Assembly (NCBI GenBank): GCA_002368355.1
Contig: AP018281.1
Span: forward strand, 124,001 to 188,000
Origin: Chondrocystis sp. NIES-4102
GTDB lineage: Bacteria; Cyanobacteriota; Cyanobacteriia; Cyanobacteriales; Xenococcaceae
Direction: 5' to 3'
DNA: 64,000 nt
The number at the start of each line of letters is the position of its first letter. The first letter of the stretch is position 1. Below, in pieces: positions 54,669 through 64,000 of the stretch. The notes under the pieces are model-generated. The model searched no databases, was not told the origin of the DNA, and was given only the letters and a program-made list of their open reading frames with translations. Made by a program: the position numbers and the translations under genes.

Positions 54669-56639
54669 ATGGCTGTACTGGAAAAAGGTAACATTACGAT
54701 CCATACCGAGAATATCTTTCCCATCATCAAGAAATCCCTCTACACGGATCACGAAATCTTTTTGCGTGAATTAATATCTAATTCCGTTGATGCTATTTCC
54801 AAATTAAAGATGGCATCTTTAGCAGGGGAAGTACAGGGAGAAATTGCCGAAGCGAAAGTAACCATCGCTCTTGATAAAACTAATAAAACTCTTTCTGTTT
54901 CCGATAATGGTATCGGTATGACAGCAGATGAGGTAAAAAAATATATAAATCAAGTTGCTTTTTCTAGCGCAGAAGATTTTATTAAAAAATATGAGAAAAA
55001 TTCCAATGATTTAATTGGTCATTTTGGTTTAGGTTTCTATTCTGCCTTTATGGTAGCAAGCAAAGTAGAAATTGATACTCTTTCCTATAAAGAGGGTGCA
55101 ACTGCGGTACACTGGTCTTGTGATGGATCACCTGAGTTTGAATTAACCGAGAGCGATCGCAAAACTGTAGGCACTACTATTACTCTCACTCTTCAAGATG
55201 AGGAATTGGAATATGCCGAACCTCAGCGTGTTAAACAGTTGATTAAAACCTACTGTGATTTTATGCCTGTTAAAATTGTTTTGGATAACGAACAAATCAA
55301 TAAACAGGAAGCACTTTGGAAGAAATCCCCACAGGAATTAACCGATCAAGATTACTTAGACTTTTATCGTTATTTGTATCCTTTTCAAGAAGATCCTCTT
55401 TTATGGGTACATCTAAATACTGATTATCCCTTCCTACTCAACGGTATTCTTTATTTCCCCAAACTCAAACCTGATGTAGATTTCTCTAAAGGGCAAATTC
55501 AACTATTCTGTAATCAAGTATTTGTCAGTAAACACTGCGAAGAGATTATTCCCGAATTTTTGATGCCATTACAGGGTGTAATAGATAGCCCTGACATCCC
55601 TCTCAATGTTTCTCGTAGTGCTTTAACTAACGATCGCACTGTACGTCGTATTGCTGATTTTATCTCTAAGAAAATTGGTAATCGTTTAAAATCTCTTTAT
55701 GATGAAGACCGTAGTAAATACATTAGTTCTTGGTCTGATGTTGGTACATTTGTAAAATACGGTGCTATTCGAGACGAGAAATTTAAAAAACAAGTTGAAG
55801 ATTTAATTATCTACCGCACTACCTATCAACCAGATACAACCAATACCGAAGCCACACCCAAAGTAGAAGTTCAATCTGCTGGTGATGATGCTTGGTCTGA
55901 AGTATCTAATAATAATAGCAGTGATTCTACTGAACCATATACCACTTTAAAGGAATATTTAGAACGCAATAAAGAAAAGCAGGAAAATCGTGTATTCTAT
56001 TGCAGTGATCCTGCTACTCAAAATTCTTTTGTGGAACTATATAAGAATCAAGGTTTAGAAGTTCTCTTCCTCGACTCTTTTATTGATACTAACTACTTTA
56101 TTCCTTTTCTAGAGAGAGAATATTCTGAGGTTAAATTTGCCAGGGTTGATTCTGAATTGGATCAAACTTTAGTAGAAGACGATAAAGCACAAGAAATTGT
56201 CGATCCAACTACTAATAAAACTCGCAATGAATTGATTAAAGAATTGTTTGAAAAGGCACTCAATAAACCCAGAGTGAATATTAAAACTCAAGCAATTAAA
56301 TCCGATGATCCACAAGCAACACCACCTGCAATGGTTTTATTACCTGAAGCCATGCGCCGAATGCAGGAAATGGCTGCTTTAATGCAGGAAAGAGCTATGA
56401 CTTTCCCAGAAGATCATGTTTTAATGATTAATACTGCTCACCCTTTAATTCAAAATCTCTTAGATTTGGATAAAACTACCATTATTCAAGGCGGTAATGA
56501 CAGTAATTCTATGGTGAACTTGATGTGTAATCATATTTACGATTTGGCGTTAATGTCTCAAAAAGCTTTTGATGCTGAAGGAATGAAATCTTTTGTTCAA
56601 CGTTCTAATCAGGTATTAACTAATTTGACTAAAAAGTAG
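54669..56639 (+). CDS. htpG: HSP90-family chaperone HtpG
   Basis: 656-residue ATP-dependent chaperone. The N-terminal GHKL ATPase domain shows E34 and N38 in FLRELISNSVDAISKL, DNGIGMTADEV, and GHFGLGFYSAFMVA. The middle domain has the catalytic-loop arginine region GVIDSPDIPLNVSRSALTND. The C-terminal dimerisation domain is present to the end (TAHPLIQNLLDLDK.., LMSQKAFDAEGMKSF). The start ATG at 54669 follows AT-rich DNA with no strong ribosome-binding site. A terminator lies 145 bp past the stop, so it is monocistronic. Known in cyanobacteria to be heat and light-stress induced. Confidence 0.96.
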   Translation: MAVLEKGNITIHTENIFPIIKKSLYTDHEIFLRELISNSVDAISKLKMASLAGEVQGEIAEAKVTIALDKTNKTLSVSDNGIGMTADEVKKYINQVAFSSAEDFIKKYEKNSNDLIGHFGLGFYSAFMVASKVEIDTLSYKEGATAVHWSCDGSPEFELTESDRKTVGTTITLTLQDEELEYAEPQRVKQLIKTYCDFMPVKIVLDNEQINKQEALWKKSPQELTDQDYLDFYRYLYPFQEDPLLWVHLNTDYPFLLNGILYFPKLKPDVDFSKGQIQLFCNQVFVSKHCEEIIPEFLMPLQGVIDSPDIPLNVSRSALTNDRTVRRIADFISKKIGNRLKSLYDEDRSKYISSWSDVGTFVKYGAIRDEKFKKQVEDLIIYRTTYQPDTTNTEATPKVEVQSAGDDAWSEVSNNNSSDSTEPYTTLKEYLERNKEKQENRVFYCSDPATQNSFVELYKNQGLEVLFLDSFIDTNYFIPFLEREYSEVKFARVDSELDQTLVEDDKAQEIVDPTTNKTRNELIKELFEKALNKPRVNIKTQAIKSDDPQATPPAMVLLPEAMRRMQEMAALMQERAMTFPEDHVLMINTAHPLIQNLLDLDKTTIIQGGNDSNSMVNLMCNHIYDLALMSQKAFDAEGMKSFVQRSNQVLTNLTKK

Positions 56640-56783
56640 TTTAATACAGTTGTTTACACAGCTTTAAACACTATTCTTTAAATCTGAAATACTTAAATGT
56701 CTGCTACGGTTATGGGATTATTAAGGCTATTGTTTAAAACAAAATATAACTGTTTATAGCATTCTTTTTGTTATTTCATTCAA

Positions 56784-56817
56784 GGACGGGAATTTATTAA
56801 ACCCGTTCTTTTTTTTT
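56784..56817 (+). terminator. Rho-independent terminator after htpG
   Basis: Stem GGACGGG (56784-56790) with CCCGTTC (56802-56808), one G-T pair, loop of about 11 bases, followed by nine T. Confidence 0.85.
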
Positions 56818-56844
56818 GATAATTATTATAAGTATGATATTTTA

Positions 56845-57102
<258 letters not shown>

Positions 57103-57184
57103 AAATATAACGTTGCTTAATAAAAACCACATATTGATTTATATCTGAAGTATATTTTCTTGTTTCAAACAATTAAATGTATTG

Positions 57185-58402
57185 ATGTCAGATTTACAAA
57201 TAGATATTAAAGAAATTAGAAATAAATTCATTCTAGGAACTATTTTAGAGTTTTCCCCAGGCTTAATAATTAGTTTATTTGAGCAGTGGTTGGAAAATTT
57301 GCCCGCAACAATTACTTTTTTAATAGCATTGTTGTTCCTAATTATGCTGTTATACGGTTATGGTTTATGTTTTCAAGCTGCTGATCAATATGCACAGTAT
57401 AAAGGATATAAAAATCACTGTTATATTTATAGTATTTTAAATATTTTAGGATTATCAATTTTATTTCTCTTGCCTAATCGATGTAAGAAAAATAATCTTA
57501 ATGACGAGCCGTTATTAAATTTTAGTATATTAGCAGTAATTATATCTTTATTTGCTATTACTATCGTCTTAGTAGGCTCTGTTTGCTTAATTCTTTTAAT
57601 AGTTCTTGGTTTAGAAGGATATGAAAAATATGTTTTAGAAAACAAAAGTTTAGATCAAGTTTTAATTATTTCTGCTTTAATTAGCTGGGCTTACTATCTT
57701 ATCAAACAATTTAAAAATTCTCAGATAGAATATAAATTTATATTAGGCTCTCTAACAAGTATAGATTTAAAATTACCTATTATCATCACTGTATTTAAAT
57801 ATCTATTTGCTTCTGGCATCAATCCCATAATTTTATATAGCTTATCTTTAATTGTGCCTCGATATGTGGAATATGAAATTAACTGAAAATATGCCACAAC
57901 TCCTATAGGTTGGATAGGCTTTGCGATAAGTACGCTAATAGTTGCCCCTGTGCTAGAAGAATTTCTTTTTAGAGGTTTAATTTTCCAGAAAATAGCAATA
58001 CAAAAAAATCTAATTAAAGGCTTACTTATCTCAGCCCTCGCTTTTGCCTCGTTGCACCTTCGTTACGATCTAATTACTTTATTTATTGCAGGAATTATCT
58101 ACGCAGTTTTATATCTAAAAACAAAAAAGTTAATTTATCCTATCCTGTGTCACTTTTTCTACAATCTAATAGTAGTTACCAGAAATATATACGAACAATT
58201 TTACTCTGGCGTTGACCCCCAACTGCATTTTACTGTTGCTCAATATCAAGAAAAATTCCTCGGCAATTGGAAAATATCAATTCTTTTTGTTGCCTTGTCT
58301 ACACCCTATCTTTGCTATTTTATTTATAAAAACCTGTATCCTAACCTAAATAATCAAGAGTTGCCATACTTTAACAATCAAAAAAAATTATCACAACTTT
58401 AA
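57185..58402 (+). pseudogene. CPBP-family intramembrane protease gene interrupted by one in-frame TGA
   Basis: One frame of about 405 codons, broken only by a TGA at 57884-57886. Upstream: five or more membrane helices (LPATITFLIALLFLIMLLYG, FAITIVLVGSVCLILLIVLG, KLPIIITVFKYLF). Downstream: GFAISTLIVAPVLEEFLFRG, with the CPBP catalytic EExxxR motif, then LISALAFASLHLRYD (histidine motif 3) and LCHFFYNLIVV (motif 4). These motifs make up the CAAX-type protease active site and all lie after the stop. The stop may stem from TGG (Trp) or CGA (Arg). The second part alone (ATG-less; nearest start GTG at 57947) could form a short active core. ATG at 57185 chosen over TTG 57182. Confidence 0.85.
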
Positions 58403-58706
58403 CAAAACCTAAAACTCGCCAGACTTAGGGCAGGAATTGTAACACTATATTAATATTTATTATTAAGTAGGACTAAAAATTGAGGTTTATTTATAGTACT
58501 TAATATGCTGCATTTTTTTTCCCAATTGATTTGCACAGATGTAAAAATGGGAAGAGCTTAAATAATCATAAAAATTCTCGAATTAAAGCTCAGAAATCAC
58601 TAGTGTTTAACATTAGTGCTAAAGTTGGCTTGTCAATCAATCTGCTTGTCAATCTAGATGCTGAGAAAATTACGAGTTGATATTGGTGTGAGTGAGGATA
58701 AAAAAT

Positions 58707-60350
58707 ATGTCTCGATATTGGGGAAAAATTAAATCTGTCATCCCTGTCTGCATGATTTATTTACTATTAGCATCGAGTAGAGAAGCAATTGCTAAACCAG
58801 AAGCCCAAAAGCTCAATTTAAGCAAGTTCAATAAAATTACACCAAAAATAGAGCAGCGTCAAGCAGATACAATTAATCAGGATAAGAGAGTAATTGTCCA
58901 AACCAATAAGCCACTAAACCTATTAGATATTAAATCTACAGATTGGTCTTACCAAGCCTTAAACAACTTAATAAATCGTTATGGTTGCATAAGTGGTTTT
59001 CCTGATGGTACTTATCGAGGTGAACAAACAATTAACCGTGCTGAATTTGTTGCAGGACTAAATAATTGCTTAAATAAAATCGAAGTAATAATAACTAATT
59101 CTGGTCAGATTCCGCAATCTGATATTGACACCATCTTACAATTAATGAAGGAATTCCAATCAGAGTTAGCAATTTTACAAGGAAGAACAGACGGTTATCA
59201 AGCCCGTATAGAAGATTTAGAAGCGACAAACTTCTCAACTACTAGCAAGCTGCAAGGAGAAGCAATTATAGGTGTAAGTAGTATTGTAGCGAGTGATGGA
59301 GGAGCAGATAAGACTATATTAGGAAGTAGGGCAAGATTAGAAATAGAAACCAGTTTTAATGGGGATGATCTACTCTTTACAAGATTATCTAATACAAATT
59401 TTCCTGGTTTTTCAGCCGAACTTGATACCTTCCAAGGTAAAACAGCTTTCTCAAAAAGCGATCGCTCAGATCTAGAATTAGAAAAATTACACTATACCTT
59501 TGGACTAGGTAATAAAATAGATTTGATTGTAGGTGCAGCAGGAATTACCGCCGATGATTTCGCCCCCACTCTCAATAGTTTAGATGGAGATGGTAATAGG
59601 GGTGCAATTTCCGCTTTTGGTACTCGCAATTCTATTTACTACCCCCCAGGGGATGCTGGAGTAGGAATTATCCACCGTGCTAGTGAGGAAGTTCAAATTA
59701 GCGCAGGTTATTTAGCAGGAAATGCCGATCAAGCTACGCCTGGTAATGGTTTATTCAATGGTGCTTACAGTGCGTTAGGGCAAATTACGATCGCTCCTTT
59801 GGATAATTTAAGTTTAGCTGCTACCTATATCCACAGTTACAATCAAAGTGATCCAGGTACAGGTACAAAAAGAGCAAATTTACAGACACAAACCGTCGAT
59901 TTATTTAATCAATCCGCTTTAACTGCAAGCAATTCCTATGGATTAGAATTATCTTGGGCAATTAGCGATCGCATTATACTTGGTGGTTGGGGTGGCTTAA
60001 GTAAAGTTAATAATCTTACGACTCTCAATCAACAAATCACTCGCGGTACTCAAGATGTCTGGAATTGGGCTGCTACGTTGGCTTTTCCCGATTTAGGTAC
60101 AGAAGGTAGTTTAGGAGGTATTGTAGTAGGATCAGAACCTACAGTAACAGCTTCTTCCGTTAACTCGGTTGATAATAATTTAGGTGAAGATAAAGAGCGC
60201 TCGCTACATTTGGAGGCTTTTTACCAATATCAAGTTAACGATAATATCGCTATTACTCCTGGCGTAGTTTGGATCACTAAACCCGAAAGTGATAAACCCC
60301 AAGTCAATGATTTAGTTATCGGTACAATTCGCACCACCTTAAGTTTTTAA
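58707..60350 (+). CDS. Iron-uptake-type porin with SLH domain (OprB-like)
   Basis: Outer-membrane beta-barrel protein of the cyanobacterial iron-uptake porin family. From the ATG at 58707 it begins with a signal peptide (about 1-30). A GTG at 58692 would add five residues. The S-layer homology domain follows (STDWSYQALNNLINRYGCI, GFPDGTYRGEQTINRAEFV), anchoring to peptidoglycan. Then comes a short coiled coil and an OprB-type barrel of about 370 residues ending in a phenylalanine (TIRTTLSF), as expected for outer-membrane insertion. No obvious Fur site lies upstream. The DUF1810 gene starts 10 bp after its stop. Confidence 0.9.
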   Translation: MSRYWGKIKSVIPVCMIYLLLASSREAIAKPEAQKLNLSKFNKITPKIEQRQADTINQDKRVIVQTNKPLNLLDIKSTDWSYQALNNLINRYGCISGFPDGTYRGEQTINRAEFVAGLNNCLNKIEVIITNSGQIPQSDIDTILQLMKEFQSELAILQGRTDGYQARIEDLEATNFSTTSKLQGEAIIGVSSIVASDGGADKTILGSRARLEIETSFNGDDLLFTRLSNTNFPGFSAELDTFQGKTAFSKSDRSDLELEKLHYTFGLGNKIDLIVGAAGITADDFAPTLNSLDGDGNRGAISAFGTRNSIYYPPGDAGVGIIHRASEEVQISAGYLAGNADQATPGNGLFNGAYSALGQITIAPLDNLSLAATYIHSYNQSDPGTGTKRANLQTQTVDLFNQSALTASNSYGLELSWAISDRIILGGWGGLSKVNNLTTLNQQITRGTQDVWNWAATLAFPDLGTEGSLGGIVVGSEPTVTASSVNSVDNNLGEDKERSLHLEAFYQYQVNDNIAITPGVVWITKPESDKPQVNDLVIGTIRTTLSF

Positions 60351-60360
60351 TCTTAATATC

Positions 60361-60816
60361 ATGAACAAGACAAATGATTCAATTGATTCTAAGGATATAT
60401 TTAACCTAAATCGCTTCTATAACGCGCAAGCAACAACTTATCAGGGTGTTTTAAGAGAACTAAAAAATGGTCGCAAACAATCCCATTGGATGTGGTATAT
60501 TTTCCCACAGCTTGATGGGCTAGGAAAGAGTGAAACTGCCAAATTTTACGCTATCAAAAGCATACGTGAAGCTGTAGCCTACCTCAATCATCCTATTCTT
60601 GGTGCAAGATTATTAGAATGTGCCAATACACTTTTAGAAATTAACAATAAAACCGCAAGAGAAATCTTTGGCTATCCCGATGATCTTAAATTGAAATCCT
60701 CTATGACGCTATTTTCAGAAATTGCACCCAAGTCAGTCTTTGTACAGGTTTTAGATCAATATTTTCAAAGTCAAAGAGATCTGCGATCGCTCTTGATTTT
60801 AGAACAACTCAAATAA
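60361..60816 (+). CDS. DUF1810 family protein
   Basis: 151 residues. LNRFYNAQATTYQGVLRELK, then NGRKQSHWMWYIFPQLDGLG and the block YAIKSIREAVAYLNHPILG are the family signature (HWMWxIFPQ). A C-terminal IFGYPDDLKLKSSMTLF completes it. Biochemical function is not established here. It starts 10 bp after the porin and is probably co-transcribed with it, though the link looks incidental. Confidence 0.88.
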   Translation: MNKTNDSIDSKDIFNLNRFYNAQATTYQGVLRELKNGRKQSHWMWYIFPQLDGLGKSETAKFYAIKSIREAVAYLNHPILGARLLECANTLLEINNKTAREIFGYPDDLKLKSSMTLFSEIAPKSVFVQVLDQYFQSQRDLRSLLILEQLK

Positions 60817-60824
60817 CGTTAATC

Positions 60825-60986
<162 letters not shown>

Positions 60987-60996
60987 ATATAAATAA

Positions 60997-62484
60997 TCAT
61001 TCCTCCTCACTATCCCAAGGCTTAGATGCTTCTGCTGCTTTAAAATGTCTTTTCTGCGACTGCTGTTTAGGAGGAGATACAATTTCTAACTGACGATAGG
61101 TAGTTTTTTCCTCCTCATATTCTCCCCGACGACGTTGAGAAGTTCTTTCTTCGCTGGTTTTTTCAGTCACCACCTCATAGAGAATGGCTTGCTTATTACT
61201 AGTGTTGCCTTTTCTCAGTACTCTACCCAACCTTTGGATATATTCCCTAGTTGAACCTGTACCCGAGAGGATGATCGCAATTCTGGCATTAGGTACATCA
61301 ACACCTTCATTGAGAACATGAGAAGCAACTAAAGTCTTATAGTCTCCTGCTTTAAATTTAGTTAAAATATCATGGCGTTCCTTAACTGCGGTTTGATGAG
61401 TGATCGCAGGGATTAAAAACTGTTGAGAAATACGATAAACGGTGGCATTATCATTAGTAAAAATCAAAATTCGTTCCGTTTGATGCTCAATGATTAAATC
61501 CACCAAAACTCTTAGTTTAGCATCTGTTCCGAGGGCGATTTCCTTGGCTTCCCTGTGGGCTAACATAGCTTGTCTTCCCTGGGGTGAGCGCGCGCTAGCT
61601 TGTACAAATAATTGCCATCCATCCAAACCACTCAAAGAAATTTTAGCTTGACGTAGAAACTGATTACGGGTGGCGATCGCTTGATCATATTTTAGTTGCT
61701 CAAAGTCGGATAATTTTACTTTTACTTGTACTATTTTATGTTCCGCTAAGGCAGATCCCGATAATTCTTCAGGGGTTTTACGATAGATAACCTTACCAAT
61801 TAAAGTATCCAACTCACGATGTGTACCATCACTACGTTCTGGAGTAGCAGTTAAACCCAAACGATAAGGCGCGATCGTATATTCAGCAATAACCTTAAAA
61901 AAATCCGTCGGTAAATGATGACACTCATCAAAAATTACTAAAGCGTAAAGATTACCCAGGGTTTCAGCATGAATAGCAGCACTATTATAAGTAGCAATTA
62001 AAATCGGTGTGCGATCTTTCGATCCACCTCCAAGTAAACCTACTTCCGTATCAGGAAAAGCCGTTTTAATTTGAGCATACCACTGGTGCATTAAATCCAA
62101 GGTTGGCACAACAATTAGAGTCGTACGCGGAGTAGCTTGCATCGCTAACTGTGCTAAATATGTTTTACCTGCTGCGGTGGGTAATACCACAACTCCCTGT
62201 CTACCTGCTTGCTTCCAGGCGATGAGTGCTTCTGCTTGATGAGTATAGGGTTCAAAACCAGATGTAGATTTAAGTTCGAGATTATAAAATTCCTTAGCTT
62301 CGTCAATAATATCAAGCTCATCTGCTTTTAAAGCCTCCATTAAAGGACGATAGTAAATAGCAGGAATGCGAAATTTTTCCACGCGATCGTCCCAAGTAGC
62401 ATAATTCAACCATGCTTTACCTGGTGGTGGAGGATGCAAGATTAATGTTCCGCGATCAAATTTTAGTTTAGGCGCACGAGGCAT
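60997..62484 (-). CDS. XPB-type DEAD/DEAH-box helicase
   Basis: 495-residue SF2 helicase of the XPB/RAD25 group. Motif I is LPTAAGKT (101-108), motif II DECHH (186-190), motif III LTAT (211-214) and motif VI IQRLGRVLRKG near residue 425. SHVLNEGVDVPNARIAI is motif V. An N-terminal domain with FEPYTHQAEALIAWKQ (Q-motif-like) is present, as in bacterial XPB homologues, which unwind DNA. A basic, glutamine-rich tail follows. It is divergent from galE. Confidence 0.88.
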   Translation of the reverse strand: MPRAPKLKFDRGTLILHPPPPGKAWLNYATWDDRVEKFRIPAIYYRPLMEALKADELDIIDEAKEFYNLELKSTSGFEPYTHQAEALIAWKQAGRQGVVVLPTAAGKTYLAQLAMQATPRTTLIVVPTLDLMHQWYAQIKTAFPDTEVGLLGGGSKDRTPILIATYNSAAIHAETLGNLYALVIFDECHHLPTDFFKVIAEYTIAPYRLGLTATPERSDGTHRELDTLIGKVIYRKTPEELSGSALAEHKIVQVKVKLSDFEQLKYDQAIATRNQFLRQAKISLSGLDGWQLFVQASARSPQGRQAMLAHREAKEIALGTDAKLRVLVDLIIEHQTERILIFTNDNATVYRISQQFLIPAITHQTAVKERHDILTKFKAGDYKTLVASHVLNEGVDVPNARIAIILSGTGSTREYIQRLGRVLRKGNTSNKQAILYEVVTEKTSEERTSQRRRGEYEEEKTTYRQLEIVSPPKQQSQKRHFKAAEASKPWDSEEE

Positions 62485-62609
62485 ATTGTACTTTTTGTAA
62501 ACTGAGAAACACTGTCATTTGAATATTTCAAGAAAATGTTCTTTATTTATTCAACATACAATGATTGCACCCAAATTTCAAATTTCAACCCATACAAAAT
62601 CTAGTTTTT

Positions 62610-62627
62610 ATCATTATTGATAATGAT
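62610..62627. promoter_or_regulatory. Palindromic operator-like site between helicase and galE
   Basis: Perfect inverted repeat ATCATTA-ttga-TAATGAT. The GATAATGAT half resembles a Fur-box half, but the other hexamers do not fit a 19-bp Fur box. It lies about 120 bp upstream of galE and 126 bp upstream of the helicase, where it could act on both. Confidence 0.35.
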
Positions 62628-62746
62628 TTATTGCAACCCCATCACAATTAGGCAAAATTCTACTTAAATATCTTGTTCTAAAATTCATAACAAAAGTTTA
62701 ATAGTTAACTATAATTGAATGTCGATTGCCATAAATTTAAATTATT

Positions 62747-63736
62747 ATGAAAAAAATTCTAGTAACTGGTGGTGCAGGCTATATCGGCTCACATACAGTT
62801 AAAAAACTCGCAGAAGCTGACTATCAAATTGTAGTTTACGATAATCTTTCTACAGGGTCACCCGAAGCTGTATTACACGGAGAATTAATCAAAGGGGAAT
62901 TAAGCGATCGCGCGTATCTAAGTAAAGTTTTCGAGCAGCATAAATTCGATGCAGTTATACATTTTGCAGCTAGTATTTCTGTCCCCGAATCTTTAGAAAA
63001 TCCTCTAGCTTATTATTACAACAATACCGCCAACGTAATTAATTTATTACAATCTTGTCAACAATTTGAAGTTAATAAGTTTGTTTTTTCCAGCACAGCA
63101 GCAGTGTATGGAGAAATCCAAGAGTACCCCGTACAAGAAACTTCCCCTACCTTGCCAATCAATCCCTACGGTCAGTCAAAACTGATGAGTGAAAAAATTA
63201 TACGCGATTATGCTCACTCTTCAAACCTTAAATATGTCATCCTACGCTATTTTAATGTTGCAGGTGCAGATAGTTCAGGAAAAATTGGGCAGATGGGTAA
63301 AAAAGCTGCTCATTTAATTAAAGTCGGTTGTGATGCTGCTTTAGGTATTCGTCCCTCCGCTAGTATTTATGGTACAGATTATCCCACTCCAGATGGCACA
63401 GGCATTAGAGACTATATCCACGTCGAAGATCTAGCAACTGCTCATATAGATGCTCTGGCTTATTTAGAAAGGGAAGGTACAAGCCAAATCCTCAACTGTG
63501 GATACGGTACAGGTTATAGTGTCAAAGAAGTATTAACCAAAATACAAGAAATTTCAGGTAATAACTTTCCTATTATTGAAACCAACCGTCGCCCTGGTGA
63601 TCCTGCTTGTGTAGTAGCTTCAGGTACTAAAATACGTCAAATATTAGGCTGGCAACCACAGCACGATTCTTTAGATGAGATTATCACCTCTGCCCTAGAA
63701 TGGGAGAAGAAAAAAGTTATGAATCCTGTAGCCTAA
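62747..63736 (+). CDS. galE: UDP-glucose 4-epimerase
   Basis: 329-residue short-chain dehydrogenase-type epimerase that interconverts UDP-glucose and UDP-galactose. The NAD-binding loop is TGGAGYIGSH (7-16). The catalytic YxxxK is Y141 and K145, with serine/threonine in SSTAAVYGE before it. VILRYFNVAGAD, DGTGIRDYIHVEDLA and RRPGDPACVVASG are the family's substrate-binding blocks. Provides galactose for envelope sugars. Convergent with the ABC permease at the right edge, stops 2 bp apart. Confidence 0.95.
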   Translation: MKKILVTGGAGYIGSHTVKKLAEADYQIVVYDNLSTGSPEAVLHGELIKGELSDRAYLSKVFEQHKFDAVIHFAASISVPESLENPLAYYYNNTANVINLLQSCQQFEVNKFVFSSTAAVYGEIQEYPVQETSPTLPINPYGQSKLMSEKIIRDYAHSSNLKYVILRYFNVAGADSSGKIGQMGKKAAHLIKVGCDAALGIRPSASIYGTDYPTPDGTGIRDYIHVEDLATAHIDALAYLEREGTSQILNCGYGTGYSVKEVLTKIQEISGNNFPIIETNRRPGDPACVVASGTKIRQILGWQPQHDSLDEIITSALEWEKKKVMNPVA

Positions 63737-63737
63737 G

Positions 63738-64000
63738 TTACCCTTTTACCCCACTGCCAACATCAGTAGGAACAATATATCGCTGAAGCAACAAAAATAA
63801 GCCTAAAATTGGTGCAATAGAAATAACTGAACCTGCTGCTATTAATCTCCAGTCTAAGGAAAACGAACCAGCCAAATTAGCCACTGCTAAGGGTAATGTA
63901 TAGTAATTAGGATCATCCAACACAATCAATGGCCAAAGGAAATCACTCCATGAACCAATAAAAACAAAAATTGCTAAGGTAAATAAGGCAGGGCGAATAG
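63738..64000 (-). CDS. Carbohydrate ABC transporter permease, MalG-like (5' end outside window)
   Basis: C-terminal portion of a sugar ABC importer permease. The frame is open to the right edge: RPALFTLAIFVFIGSWSDFL then WPLIVLDDPNYYTLPLAVA, the typical MalG-type sequence (W..F.WPL), followed by IAAGSVISIAPILGLFLLLQ and RYIVPTDVGSGVKG, the usual terminus. The EAA loop lies outside the window. Substrate unknown; a glycerol-3-phosphate, sugar or sugar-alcohol importer is likely. Confidence 0.85.
   Translation of the reverse strand, partial: IRPALFTLAIFVFIGSWSDFLWPLIVLDDPNYYTLPLAVANLAGSFSLDWRLIAAGSVISIAPILGLFLLLQRYIVPTDVGSGVKG

Overview
The window is chromosomal DNA of an AT-rich cyanobacterium. 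The octamer GCGATCGC (HIP1) occurs throughout, and the gene set is cyanobacterial: Vipp1, an SLH-domain iron-uptake porin, a CruP-type carotenoid enzyme, a DapL-like aminotransferase, and many intergenic heptanucleotide (STRR) repeat islands. Exact genus cannot be read from the sequence. No phage, integron, CRISPR array or recognisable insertion sequence was seen.

Region by region. (1) 1-11.5 kb: an exopolysaccharide/O-antigen-like locus. A polymerase/ligase-like membrane protein runs in from the left edge on the plus strand. Facing it is a minus-strand run of ten genes: two GT4 and three GT2 glycosyltransferases, three hexapeptide acyltransferases, an FkbM methyltransferase broken by two in-frame stops, and a secreted beta-helix protein. 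(2) 11.5-13.4 kb: gene-poor DNA holding the eroded end of a histidine kinase. (3) 13.4-30.4 kb: a Dpp/Opp-type permease followed at once by an orphan DndE homologue; an arsenosugar-type glycosyltransferase, a SPOR-like membrane protein, vipp1, TPR proteins, a DapL-like aminotransferase, a TPMT-type methyltransferase, a Ser/Thr kinase, a nonsense-interrupted gene next to a 169-bp tandem duplication, dnaX with two internal repeat arrays, and a GNAT protein. (4) 30.8-36.7 kb: an EF-G-like GTPase, an M1-type peptidase with an RTX tail, and cruP. (5) 37-41.4 kb: two adjacent dynamin-type GTPases, one with a TerB-like N-terminus. (6) 41.8-49.7 kb: housekeeping: tRNA-Tyr, a 45-residue membrane protein, dnaN, a cytochrome-b-type protein, tRNA-Arg, proS, an MFS transporter and nrdB. 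(7) 49.8-54.1 kb: a tightly spaced three-gene minus-strand operon of a dynamin-type GTPase, a second P-loop GTPase and a tail-anchored protein; the last gene has an A9 tract followed by a long open frame with no upstream start. (8) 54.6-64 kb: htpG, a nonsense-interrupted CPBP protease, the porin, a DUF1810 protein, an XPB-type helicase, galE, and the end of a sugar ABC permease leaving the right edge.

The strongest candidates for an undescribed system are the GTPase operon at 50.0-54.1 kb with its hidden reading frame and, 9 kb away, the dynamin pair at 37-41.4 kb. Other notable signals are three genes interrupted only by in-frame stop codons, the orphan dndE, and eight intergenic repeat islands built from the same three 7-bp modules.
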